Shown here in pieces: positions 34,337 through 44,960 of a stretch of DNA of 64,000 bases. Both the position numbers and the translations under genes were made by a program. The DNA comes from Nyssa sinensis (Eukaryota > Streptophyta > Magnoliopsida > Cornales > Nyssaceae): NCBI GenBank assembly GCA_008638375.1, contig CM018035.1:24602807-24666806 (forward strand), written 5' to 3'. Numbering within the stretch: position 1 is the first letter of the stretch; each line of letters opens with the position of its first letter. The notes under the pieces are model-generated. The model did not search any database and was not told the DNA's origin. It saw only the letters and a program-made list of their open reading frames with translations.

Positions 34337-37300
34337 TGTCACGACCCCAAACCCACCCTATGCAGATTAGGGATCCGTGACCCGGGTCTGCGGCCCGTGG
34401 ACCGTTCCCCGTCAAAAGGATCTGAAATCCTGGATAAAGTTTTAGCAAAATGTTTTATCATTATGTAATAAACCTGGTAGCATAGTTAGGTCATCATTTA
34501 GATACATGTCAGAAAGGACATAAGTGTTTCAAAATACAGATCCTCAAAAACAACACCACCAAACAGGACCGTGGTGACATGGGAGTATTAAGACCTGTCA
34601 ACATTTAACTTAATACAAAACTCGCCAAAACAGCTACCAGTAACTAGCAGCGTCTAAACTTCTTGAGCGCCTGAGGGTCCTGCTAGATCCTGCTGTCCTG
34701 AAAAAAATTTAAGGGAGGGGGGTGAGCTAATAGCCCAATAAGTAATTTCCTAGCTTTAACATGGGTTCGGGTTTGTCCAATGAAATGATAGAACAAGGAA
34801 TAACAGATGGCCAAATGGGCAAAAATGAAAACATAGCCAGTCACCAAGATGCGTAACAATGACCCGAGGGTCCAAAAGGCATATCCCACAATATAGATTA
34901 AGAGTCAATAACAAAACCAATTGAAATTGGGATCTAGCCTATCATGATGGATTGCTGCCACAACAATACGTTAGCCAATCAAAGATATACCATGCTTGCA
35001 ACAATATGATCATTTCACAGGGTATAAAATATGATCATACAATGAAATCAAGAATAATCCAACATCGAATTCAAATAACCCAGATATACGTGAATCTCCC
35101 GGGGCCCGGCATACCCCACTAAAACGCATGCTCAGATCCGCCACAGTTCCTCGGGCTCTCTGAAAAGCGTTAGAGCTCTTTTCAATGCAAGTCCCGTAGG
35201 ACACAACAGACCCCAAAGGGTCTTTTCCCCACGCAATCTGTGAATGGATGGGCCGTTGTGACTGAGCACAACCCCAGGTACAAACCAAATATCATGACGA
35301 ACAAAATTCCACACGGAATGTATAACAGTACCAAACAATTTATATTAAAATTCAACAAGTCATGAAGAGTGTGGAATAATAAGTTTTATATCAATGGAAT
35401 ATATCTCAAGACCAGGTCATGATATAATAATGCAATGATGCTTAAATATCATAAATCGAATTCACAACGATGCAAGCAAACAAGTCAAATCCAAGAATAA
35501 GCATATCCGATAACTACAAGTCGATTGGCTTCAAATCAAGTGCATTAGGTAAGGATCGAGTACAAATTTGGCAGCATATTAAAAGAAACGTGACTGGCTG
35601 GGAATAACTCATATTAAAGCGTCAGAATTACTTACTTCAAAAATAGCTTTCGGCAATTCAACTAATTTGAACCTCTTGCTCCTTCCCCTTGGAGGTTCCT
35701 ATAAATCAGAAATTTAATTGTCATTAACCCATCTCAATTATTCAGGGTTGATGTTACTGTTCCTGTTTTAATTTAACTCTCTCGGTATTATTTAATTTCA
35801 GTCTTAAGGTTGCTAAGTGTATTACATCGGCCTTCAGGATATGTTATTTAGGTAAACGGGCCCTACCGTTGAGTTCGGAACGTCCAAGAAAATAAATCTA
35901 GGCCTTCGTGGCTTTTTATTTGGCTTCGGGTACCCCTGAGGGCAAAATGGTAATTTCATATTTTAGGTGACTTAATTTTTCGGAACCCCGGTTGACAAAA
36001 TGGACCTCACCATCGAGTCCGGAACGTCCGACATAATAAATTTGGACTATCTTTCAGTGTAATTTGGCCCTATGTGTCATTAAGGCCAGTACAGTCATTT
36101 ACCCTTTACATATCTGTATTTTTCGGGAATTGGTTTCACAAATCGGACTCCACCATTGAGTCCGGAATGCCCGAAATAGTAAGATTACACTATTCAATCA
36201 TTAAATTCGGACTTGGTTTGACTTGTTTAAGGTCTAGGGGCAATATGGTAATTATTCCCTTTTAATAAAATAATTAATAATTATTTTATTATTTTAATTA
36301 ATTTTTCAGGGGTATAATTGCACGAATTTTCAAAGATCAAGGCCATAGTGTAATTCTGTTAAACAACAGGGGTTAATTTGTAATTTATTCAAAGTTTAAA
36401 ACTGAACCAAAGGGTTCAGTCCCTTTGTAAGTGAACCAATCCGGTCCAGTCCGGTTCTAACCGGTTCTATTACATTGCTGACGTCATGATGACGTCAGCC
36501 CTAAAATAATTTAAAAATCAGTTAACCAAACGACGTAGTTTTAATAATGCGGTGGCCTACTCCTGGACAGACACGTGTCCTAGTCGACTGGGCCAACTCG
36601 TCTTGACTCGGTCAGCTCGACCGAGTCAACTCCGCCTTCCCCATCGTTCGACTCAGTGTTGCCCTAATTTACAGAGAATTTTTCTTTCAATTTCGTGGCA
36701 ATTTAGACACAATTGCTTGCTGGTTTCAATCCCGATGGGTTTCTGCACTTCATATCCATCCTTTAACATCCATTTTGAGCTTTGAATCGAGCTCTAGGTC
36801 GGTCTGTTTGAAAAACGATAATCCAGACCTGTAACTGACCCATGCGTCCCCATTCCTTAACCATTTTGTGTGTGGTTTGAAGCTACGTGATCCACAGACC
36901 ATAAGGATCAAGCCCCCATCTTTATTTTTCAGTTTAGTTGCATGTTTTAGCAGATTGCATTTTTGACCCGTAGCTTTGATTTCAATTTCGTGGGGCTGTG
37001 GTGAGTTCTAGGGTCAAGTAGGTAGATTTTTGGAGTCCCCTTAAGGTCTATTTTAGGTCTTAGGCAACCAAAATTGGTTTGGTGAAGGTCGATCAGACCC
37101 AACTCAGTGCAGGTCCTTTAATGGCGGATTTTGGGTGTTTGCTTGAATTCCAAGCAATTCGATGGTTCAACTTATGTTTAAACAACCCAGATCTCATCAA
37201 CTAACTAGCATGCATGTAATATACAGTTCTATAGCCTCGAAAATCCATCATAATAGTTTCAAAAATCCGAAACAAGAATGGAAAAATTTTTGGACCTTAC

Positions 37301-37560
37301 CTTCAACAGTGACAGTCTCCTCCTATGGCTCGACTCAGGCTTCTCACAGTGTCCCTCAAACTTCCTCAGGTCATGCACTTCAACCTCAAGCCCCCACCTT
37401 GCACCTTCAATGGCCAAATCTCACAAACACATGCACACACAAGATTGCCTCCCCTTTCTCTCTACACACTCATTCTCACAGCCAACCTCACGTATGCACA
37501 CACTCACACTGTTTAGAGAGCCATCAGATCTCTAAAGGAAGACCAAGGTGTATGGTATCC

Positions 37561-37593
<33 letters not shown>

Positions 37594-38196
37594 AATATGT
37601 CTTTCATGTAACTATACATATGCATATATATTGTGTGAGTGTATCAAGTCTTGGTGGGGTTTGGTGGCTGATTGAGTTGATGGAGATGATGTAGGGCAAT
37701 GATGAAGGGAATGCATGCAAGGCCATTGGCCAATTTGGGTGGTGGCTTGGGCAAGAACTGAGTTTATATACATATTTTAGTGCATATGTACACAAAGTAA
37801 CCAACATCCTAGTTGGTAACTTTTTGGGACAAAATTACTTATCTTGGTAGGTCAAGGGTTCAATTCCCCTTGGCCTCCCAAGTGACCATTTTCTCATATT
37901 TTTCTGGTTAAGGCCCTGTTTGGTTGTCGCGGAATTCCAGTTTCACTGTTTTGGCCTTAACTTTCAATCCGTAACTCCTTTTTCAGTGTGGTTTCTTTCT
38001 GTCACTTCCTACTCGGAATATCTTTCATTGACCATGGTCCAATGTTGGTTTTTATTTTCTTGGGTTTTTTCGTAATTAGCTAATCCTAGTTTTAATTGCG
38101 ATAAGACAATGCTTTAATTAGCTAAATTACTACATTAATTCTCCAAATGGACTTCATTACATTAATTAAGTAGGAAAATAAGTTCGGGGTGTTACA
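34337..38196 (-). mobile_element. Solo LTR (family L, copy C), 3.86 kb, in integrase
   Basis: Plus-strand ends are TGTCACGACCCC and GGGGTGTTACA. The flanking 5-bp duplication TGAGA is perfect (34332-34336, 38197-38201). Removing the LTR and one duplicate restores the integrase reading frame across the junction. On the minus strand it reads TGTAACACCCC...GTGACA, the same polarity as copies A and B. It contains repeated ~100-150-bp blocks (GAGTCCGGAA, GGCAAAATGGTAATT at about 35870-36260) and an (AT)n run at 37568-37591. ORFs such as 37162-37611 are unsupported. Confidence 0.95.
37806..37872 (+). other. tRNA-like A-box/B-box module in LTR copy C
   Basis: A-box-like ATCCTAGTTGGTAAC at 37806-37820, then CAAGGGTTCAATTCCCCTTG at 37853-37872, a T-arm-like hairpin with a TTCAATT loop. 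It is antisense to the LTR, as in copy A. Confidence 0.55.
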
Positions 38197-39237
38197 TGAG
38201 ATACACGAAAGGATCGGCAACAACTATAATAGCGGTAGAACTATAGCCCACCGAGCTCTGACTCAGGGTTACTACTAGCCTAGCATACTGAAACAGGCCA
38301 AGGAGTATGTTTAGAAGTGTGACAAGTGCCAATGATTTGCTTCATATCAGCACCAACCCCATCATGAGCTCATCCCTATCGCCAGCCCTTGGCCCTTTGC
38401 TCAATGGGGGATGGACATCGTAGGGCCATTACCAAAAGTCTCTCCAAACAAGAGGTATCTGTTAGTCGCCATTGATTACTTCTCCAAATAGGCGAAAGCC
38501 GAACCTCTAACCCACATCACAGAAATAGAGGTAAAGAATTTCATATGGAAGAACATAATTTATAGGTTTGGCATACCTCGCGTCATCACTTCAAACAATG
38601 GTACGCAGTTTGCTAGAAGGTTGTTCAAAAAGTTTTGTGAAAACCAGCACATCAGTTACCACTTCTCTTCACCGGGGTACCCCCAAGCTAATAGGAAAGC
38701 CGAAGTCACCAACCGCATAATTCTTGATGCCATAAAGAAGAGGTTGGAAGAAGCCAAGAGAAGATGGGTCGAGGAACTCCCCGGAGTGCTCTGGGCCTAT
38801 CGAACCACTAGAAAAATACCAACTGTAAAGACACCGTTCTCACTTGTATACGGTACTGAAGCGGTCATTCCTGTTGAAATCGGTATGCCAACCCTGAGGA
38901 TGGATGCCTTTAACCAGGAAACCAACGACCATCAGCTAGCAAAAAATTTAGATTTGCTTAAGGAGAAATGCGAGTAAGCCTGGATCAAGACTGAAGCATA
39001 CCAACAGAGAATGGTAAAGAGCTTCAGCCAAGGGCTAAGACCTGTCCACTTCTGGGTTGGGGACCTTGTCTTAAGAAGGGTGTTCCCAAACACCAAAAAT
39101 CCCACACTGGGAAAACTCTCTCCTAATTGGGAAGAGCCTTACAAGATAACCAAGGTCGTCAGACCCATGACATATTTGTTAGAGGATGTAACTAGGAAGC
39201 CTATTCCCAGGCCCTAGAATGTTGAGCACTTACGAAA
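38197..39237 (+). pseudogene. Integrase pseudogene
   Basis: Resumes after the solo LTR with the HHCC zinc-binding region (HERIGNN, IAHRALTQGYY, KCDKCQ) and the core GMDIVGPLPKVSPNKRYLLV. SNNGTQF follows near 38595, where the family has S-D-N-G, so the second catalytic Asp is Asn. It continues with the third catalytic region (NRKAEVTNRIILDAIKKRLE), WAYRTTRKIPTVKTPFSLVY, and a C-terminal part at 39011-39217 (HFWVGDLVLRRVFPNTKN, GPYKITKV-like segment) ending VEHLRKYY near 39237. Stops at about 38278 and 38489 (TAG) are at conserved Trp positions and one at 38333 (TGA) at a conserved Arg. The enzyme would insert element cDNA into the genome. Confidence 0.9.
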
Positions 39238-39292
39238 ATATTATCAATAAAAGAGTTCCTTCTTTTTCATTTCTAAGTGCTCTCATCTCAAG

Positions 39293-39912
39293 GTACGAAC
39301 CCCTAAAAACCTTGCAACCATTACAAGTGTTACAGGTCTGGTCCATGTCAATGTACAGACCCCTAAAAACCTTGCAACTATTGCAAGTGTTACAAGTCTG
39401 GTCCATCTCAATGTACAGACCCCTAAAAACCTTACGACCATTGCAAGTGTGATAGGTCTGGTCCATCTCAATGTACAGACTCCTAAAAACCTTGCGACCA
39501 TTGCAAGTGTTACAGGTTTGGTCCATTTCAATGTACAGACCCCTAAAAACCTTGCGACCGTTGCAAGTGTTACAGGTCTGATCCATTTCAATGTACAGAC
39601 CCCAAAAAACCTTGCAACCATTGCAAGTGTTACAGGTCTAGTCCATCTCAATGTACAGACCCCTAAAAACTTTGCGACCATTACAAGTGTTACAAGTCTA
39701 GTCCATCTCAATGTACAGACTCCTAGAAACCTTGCAACCATTGTAAGTGTTACAGGTCTAGTCTATTTTAATGTACAGACCCCTAAAAACCTTGCAACCA
39801 TTGCAAATGTTATAGGTTTGGTCCATCTCAATGTACAGACCCCTAAAAACCTTACAACCATTGTAAGTGTTACAAGTCTGCTCCATCTCAACGAACAGAC
39901 CCCTAAAAAGCC
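39293..39912. repeat. 60-bp tandem repeat, about 10 copies
   Basis: The unit contains CCCCTAAAAACCTTGCAACC and ATTGCAAGTGTTACAGGTCT, with spacing exactly 60 bp from 39299 to about 39900. Copies differ at a few positions. Because 60 is divisible by three, long frames stay open on both strands (161 codons plus; 118 and 152 minus). One minus frame repeats CNTCNGRKVFRGLYIEMDQT with a C-x-x-C pair per unit. It sits between integrase and the antisense ORF. Coding status is unproven. Confidence 0.95.
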
Positions 39913-40737
39913 CTGTATCCACCACAAGTGCTAAAGGCTTGATCCACCCTTCATTTAGAAGAGCAATGAAAGTATCAAAGGCCTTGGCTATTCAACCTAC
40001 CAGGGCCCTCCATTTTTTATGGGATTAAAGCTTGATCTGATTACGAGTTATGAAGACATCGACTTAGTCTCAAGTTCTGAAGATCTTTGTTAAAGATCTT
40101 AGTTCAATTACTACTCTTAAAGATCGGTACTAAATTTAATTACAGGTGTTGGTTCAATTGTTACTCCTGAAGTTAAAATGCTTGATTACAAGTGTTAAAG
40201 GTTTTGATTCAACTTCAAAGTTTTATGCCTAATTTTACTACAAGTCATGAAGTTCTTAAGTTCTAAAGATCACAAGCTATTATTCAATTACGAGCCCCAA
40301 ATATCCATACCTGATCTAATTACAAGTTAAAGAGATCTAAGGCTCAAAGTCTAATTTCATATTCAAGTCCTAGAGATTCTTACTTGATTTAATTACAAGT
40401 TATAAGAAACTTAAAGTTTTATTACATAGCTTTGAAGTTTTGGAATTAAGATTTGTTTAGAGTGATGAAGTTCATTACAAATGCTAAAGCTCGGTACATC
40501 TTGACAAGCTGCATGTCAGCATCTGAAATATCCTACAAGTGTCACTACTATGAGGATTCTATTGACAAACAATACGAGTTCTTTGAAAATAAAAAGACAA
40601 CACATAGAGTTCTGAAAAGATAACTTTCATTCATAGATAGCCCAAATTTGGGAAGATTACAAGATGTAAATGAAAAGTACAAATATTTCCTAGTCTACTA
40701 CTGGTTTGGCAACCTCTGGAGTATCAAAAATGAAGAA
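39913..40737. repeat. Decayed continuation of repeat and antisense 3' region
   Basis: Irregular units with AATTACAAGT, GTTCTGAAGATC and similar phrases, no fixed period, fading by about 40500. No gene on either strand is supported. It would be the 3' untranslated side of the antisense ORF. Confidence 0.5.
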
Positions 40738-41287
40738 GAACTCGTTTTACACCATAACAAGATCAGTCTCTTCTTCCTCTTCTTCATTCTCTTCAAACTC
40801 AACGCACTACCTCTATATTAGTCTGCTCTGGTGTGTCAACCAGAGGAAGGTCAGGAGGCACTAACTCATCATCATTGTAGAAACCTGAAAAATGAGGGTA
40901 AATTTTTCGTTTTGCTGGTAGAGAACTATTCATGTACTATTTGCTGGTAGGACACTACACATGTACATTTAGACATATTTAGAATTATATTTTGAGTATA
41001 TCATAGAAGAGAAATATGATTAGAATGTTAAAATACACCTTCTGTAAAAATTTGAGCCTATTCAGAGATAGTTTCGAAAATGGACCATGAAGGGCATCCC
41101 GGGTGGCTCGGGCGGACTCGGCCATAGGCGAAAATAAAATTTTTTGGAAAATATTATTTAAAATAATTTTAAGAACTTTGGCTAAAACAAAATTTTGAAT
41201 TGAGGCGTTTCGGAATGGGTTATAGTGTAACAGGGTCCCGGATTCATTAAGGGTAAAAGAGTCATTTTGCTCCCTTTGCCCCTTTAC

Positions 41288-41295
41288 TATAAATA
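41288..41295 (+). promoter_or_regulatory. TATA box in LTR-like unit
   Basis: TATAAATA about 410 bp from the left end of the LTR-like unit, in a CCCTTTGCCCC context. It suggests plus-strand polarity with a short U3 and a long downstream part. Confidence 0.45.
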
Positions 41296-42129
41296 CAGCC
41301 CCCTTAGTGTAAAAATATCATTTTTTGGTCTGAGATACAGCAGCAAGTCATGCATGAGAGAAAGGTGAAGAGAAAACCTAGGTTTTCCAATCTTCAAGCT
41401 TCCAAAACACACTTCTAGGCTTGGATTTTCACAAGACTTCATTCTAGGAAGTTGTTCGTCACGTCAAGGGCTACATTCTCACCAATGAGTTTGGCTGTAA
41501 AGCAGAAACAACTCCCTAGGGTTGAGAAAAACCCTTCTAGGTATGATATTTTGCTAAGTAAGGAATAGGGTTAAGTTTAGGAGTGTTTTATATGTTGATT
41601 GAATGATTTATATGTTTACTTGTTGTTAGAAAGTCATTTAGTTGGTAGTTGCTTTGAAAACCTAGAGTTGGTAGTTTGTGTACCTATGTGTTCTTTGAGA
41701 ATTTGTCAAAGTGATGAACATGTAACTTGTTTATATGTTTGATTTATTGCATTCTAGCTTATGTTCATGTAGAGAAACTCTTGTGGTTTGAGAGTTATGA
41801 TTTATTTCATGTGTTGGTACTTTATGTATTTTATGATCTTTGAGAAATTGTTAAGGTTGTGAATGTGTAATATGTTTATATGCGAAATTGATTGAATTAC
41901 ATGTTAGATTCATGTAGACAAAGTTTTGTGATATAAAAGTTAAAATTACTTTAAGAACATTGTATTATTTAAGGCATTTACCATGTGTTTGATAAGATAC
42001 TTCATTGGAATTGCATAGAAAAATCAAGGCATGTTGGCATAGTGTGAATCGTTGGAAACATGGCATGAGTTGAGCACTTTAGTGCTATGCATTATGAGGG
42101 TGCAGATCCTGTGGTGAAAAACCCAAAAT

Positions 42130-42230
42130 TGGCCATTGGTACTCGCAAGCCAATGGGGTCCAGACCGTGAAGCGAGACATACATTGGTACTTGCATGCCA
42201 ACGGGGAAAAACCGTGAAGCGAGACATGGG
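42130..42230 (+). repeat. Short tandem pair, ~48 bp
   Basis: CATTGGTACTCGCAAGCCAA...CCGTGAAGCGAGACAT occurs twice in succession with small differences. Confidence 0.8.
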
Positions 42231-43144
42231 TATGGCATAGAGTTTGCATGGGTGTGTCACGCATATTGCCATTACATTGTATTGATGAATTGGAATGCAT
42301 GTAGATTATAAATGTACACTTGCACATGTCATGCCTTAAATCTTGTTCCTTGCATTAGCATTATGTCATACCAGCAGTTGAGCTGGCCCCTCGTGGGATA
42401 TCATATTTCATATGAGGCTCCGGCTACTTAAGACTTGTTGAAGTCTTGAAAAAAGGAAGGAAAATGGACCATGAAAAATATTTGGCCCTTGTGGCATATT
42501 TTGTGTGCATAAGGGCATAGGCCCTAAGACATGTATATTCCATTGTGAGAAACTTGTATATTATTAACACTACGGGCAAGGCCCTATAATTGTAATAAAT
42601 ATGAAGTTAGTGACCTTTAAGTTCAAGTTCATGTGTATGTATGATGGATTGTATAATTAAATGATGTATATTTGATTTTCATGAGATTGTAGCCATCGAG
42701 TGAGGATGGAATGTGCAAGCCCTTAATTGTATGATATATCATGAATATTAGGTGGGAAAAAGACTTAGAAAACAAAGGGGGCTATGTTGGAATTTTGAAA
42801 AAATTAAAGGATTTGTTAGGTGTGTAAAACACCCTTTAAATAGGTGGGAAAGATGTCAAAAATGGGAGGTTAGAAACATTGAAGAAGTGGGCTAAAAATG
42901 GAGAAAAAGTAGCCTTCAAAACTTGGAAAAAAAATTAGGGAAATAGAGAAATTCAACTGTAGTTACTACAGTGTTTCTACAGAAAAATGAAAAAATCAGC
43001 CTCAGTTGCTACAGTGAAAATGCAAAAAAAACAGAGCAGCCCAGCCCCCTGCTACCCAGCCGCGCGCCCCAACCATGCCCTGCGCGTGCGTGCTTTATGC
43101 CACTGCTGCCCTATGCGCGACAGCCTGTTGCACCCTCTAACACC

Positions 43145-43385
43145 TACCCCTTTGGCCACCTTTTTTAGCCATGTTTGGGCACCTTTTTGGACCATGTTTG
43201 GGCACCATATTGGGTCATGTTTGGCCAACCTTTAGGCCATGTTTGGCCACCCTTTTGGGCTATTTTTGGTCACCTTTTTGGGCTATGTTTGGCCCCTCCT
43301 ATTAAGTTATGTTTGGCCACTCTCATAGGCCATAATTGGTCACTTCCTTAGATAATTTTTGGTGGACTTCTTGAACCATTCTTGG
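43145..43385 (+). repeat. ~29-bp minisatellite in LTR-like unit
   Basis: About eight degenerate units of GCCATGTTTGGCCACCTTTT type. Overlapping ORFs at 42971-43235 start in low-complexity sequence and are not supported. Confidence 0.8.
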
Positions 43386-43695
43386 CCTATGTCCTAGGGC
43401 ATTTGGGCCATTATTTCAAAGCATGTTTAGAGAGACCTTGAGGCCGTTTTTGGGAGTTATTTTTTAACATGACTTAAACTATTTTGAGCATAAATTGGGA
43501 AGGATATTTGAGTGACATTAGGAAACTATTTTGGTTAAGTCATTTAGCAAGTCTTCATTTTAAATTTTGGAAAAATTTGGGAAAATGAATGAATAATCAA
43601 TTAACCCACTTTAATGACCTTCTATTTACGTTTTTTATTTCATTTCACTCACTCCCCGAGTTTGTGAAAATTCAAGACGTGACAACGATACCATC

Positions 43696-44077
43696 TGTCA
43701 TGCCCCACACATCTGGGCTAGCAACATATTGTCCGCTTTGGGCTTTTGGCCAGCACGATTTTGTTCTTTCTAGGCTTTTGCCCAGAAAAAGGCCTGTTGC
43801 TAGGAGATGTGCGCACACCCCTTATGAATACCTTCACTTCCTCCCCCCAGGCGATGTGGGACTCAGTCACCATTCCATTACCCTCTCCCTCTTAAGGCTC
43901 AGCCTCTCCGAAGGTGTGCAGAAGCCTGGCCCATAACTGACTACACTTCTGGCTAGAGATTGGCTCTGATACCATCTGTTATGCCCCGCACATCCGGCCC
44001 AGCCAAGAACAAATCCGTGCAGGCCCAAAGCCCAAAGCAGACAATATCTTACTAGGCCGGATGTGCGGGGCATGACA
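43696..44077 (-). mobile_element. Foldback / TRIM-like element with Met-type PBS
   Basis: The outer ends TGTCATGCCCC...(43696-43743) and the inverse of 44030-44077 form ~48-bp inverted repeats. Inside, ATGCCCCGCACATCCGGCC (43981-43999) is the perfect inverse of 44055-44073. On the minus strand the 101-bp block 44077-43977 begins TGTCATG and ends CATAACA. After GA comes TGGTATCAGAGC (43963-43974), the initiator-Met primer-binding motif. The phrase GATACCATCTGT precedes ATGCCCC at both 43687 and 43968. No coding sequence. This family is widespread in dicots, I believe, but its class is unclear. Confidence 0.6.
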
Positions 44078-44249
44078 ATCATCATCCAACACCCCGATCT
44101 CACTAGGAGAGACTTCAATGTTGTCAATCCCAGTTAGGTCAAGGTTAGGGTACTTTTTGAGGAGCTTGGCTCTGAACGTGCGATACCTATGCTCAATCAG
44201 CTCTCCACCCATTCCCTCGACCTCAGCCTTCATATTAGCCTTGGTTTGA

Positions 44250-44303
44250 GCTCTTGACAAAAGATGAAAAGGGAAATCCCACTAATTAGAAAGTGCAACA
44301 TCG
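44250..44303 (+). repeat. Residual 3' LTR end of second Tat element
   Basis: AGCTCTTGACAAAAGATGAA...GTGCAACATCG aligns with 29532-29589. Only the last ~55 bp remain. The terminal CA reads CG. It is followed by the GAATG duplication. Confidence 0.75.
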
Positions 44304-44960
44304 GAATGAAACATTAAGCTACTGATATTTGACACCACTTAAAACTTTTAACATTAAGAACTCTCACATTTAGAGTTGACAAAACTATATTAATATATTT
44401 TGATAATTCTTTCTTTTTTTCTTTTTTTTTTGGCTAAAACTATAAGTATTTATTGATGGACTAAGATTAAGAGTAATATTTTATAGCACATGTATTTGTA
44501 CACATATAATACACATATACTCAATAAATGTGGGATCCGCCGTCATGATACACAAACAGTGTTAATCATTACTATACGATTAATGGCCATATGGCCTACA
44601 ATCACGGGGAGCAGGATTAGGATGGATAATTGTCCTTTCAGAATATCATGGACGGCCACAATTTAATACCATTGGCATCCAACACCATCTTCCAAGGACT
44701 TAAAGTGCTCTCTTTATTGGTATAAGTTCATCAATGTATTATTAGATAATTAACCCAAAAGCTAATTGTTAAAAGCTTGGAAGCCACTTTCTTTACAGTT
44801 TTTTATTTTTTATTTGCAATGTTAAAGCATTTCCAATGTTAAATGTCATTTTATTTATAACAATTTTATAATTTAGCACTCTACAGTACAAATATGTCAA
44901 ATTTTGACAATTCTACTTTAATGCTAAAATAATATTTTTTTTTTAGCATAACAACTATTT
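44304..44960. other. AT-rich spacer, no gene
   Basis: Poly-T and TA-rich, with no supported feature. AGCATTTCCAATGTTAAATG near 44826 resembles MITE ends but no partner was found. Confidence 0.5.

Larger units (their letters stand above)
40876..44077. mobile_element. 3.2-kb composite insertion: LTR-like unit plus foldback
   Basis: Perfect ATCAT at 40871-40875 and 44078-44082. The left part (40876-43684) starts TGTAGAAACC and ends AAGACGTGACA, like an LTR with a TATA box at 41288. The right part is a 382-bp foldback (43696-44077). No coding sequence is supported. Whether this is one element or a solo LTR with a second insertion at its end is unresolved: ACGAT after 43684 matches ATCAT at only three of five positions. 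Confidence 0.65.
40738..44260 (-). pseudogene. Antisense ORF of the Tat element, split by an insertion
   Basis: On the minus strand 44260-44078 reads AEVEGMGGELIEHRYRTFRA and LLKKYPNLDLTGIDNIEVS. The frame is cut at 44077 by the 3.2-kb insertion and resumes at 40875 with DELVPPDLPLVDTPEQTNIE. A one-base shift then leads to the acidic run EFEENEEEEEETDLVMV, ending in TAA. The 5-bp duplication ATCAT at the junctions confirms that the pieces were contiguous. The N-terminus is lost at a deletion breakpoint near 44250. Tat elements are known to carry extra, sometimes antisense ORFs between pol and the 3' LTR. The acidic C-terminus has no assigned function. It is not similar by eye to the PMD pseudogene in the first element. 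Confidence 0.7.
29055..44303 (+). mobile_element. Tat-lineage Ty3/gypsy element, disrupted by two insertions
   Basis: Flanked by a perfect 5-bp duplication GAATG (29050-29054 and 44304-44308). Order: 5' LTR, PBS-like site, gag, protease, RT, RNase H, second RNase H, integrase, 60-bp repeat array, antisense ORF, residual 3' LTR. It is interrupted by a solo LTR (34337-38196) and a 3.2-kb insertion (40876-44077). Without these it is about 8.2 kb. The 3' LTR is almost entirely deleted. Most coding domains remain recognisable but carry stops and frameshifts. Confidence 0.85.

Noticed and set aside
37162..37611. 149-codon plus ORF
   Set aside because: Lies wholly in solo LTR copy C and ends in an AT microsatellite; other frames are equally open.
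39230..39934. 60-bp array as a CRISPR array
   Set aside because: There are no unique spacers: the whole 60 bp repeats, and it lies inside a plant retroelement.
43685..44082. Independent 5-bp duplication around the 382-bp foldback alone
   Set aside because: Left flank CCATC and right flank ATCAT do not match. The perfect duplication fits the larger 40876-44077 unit.
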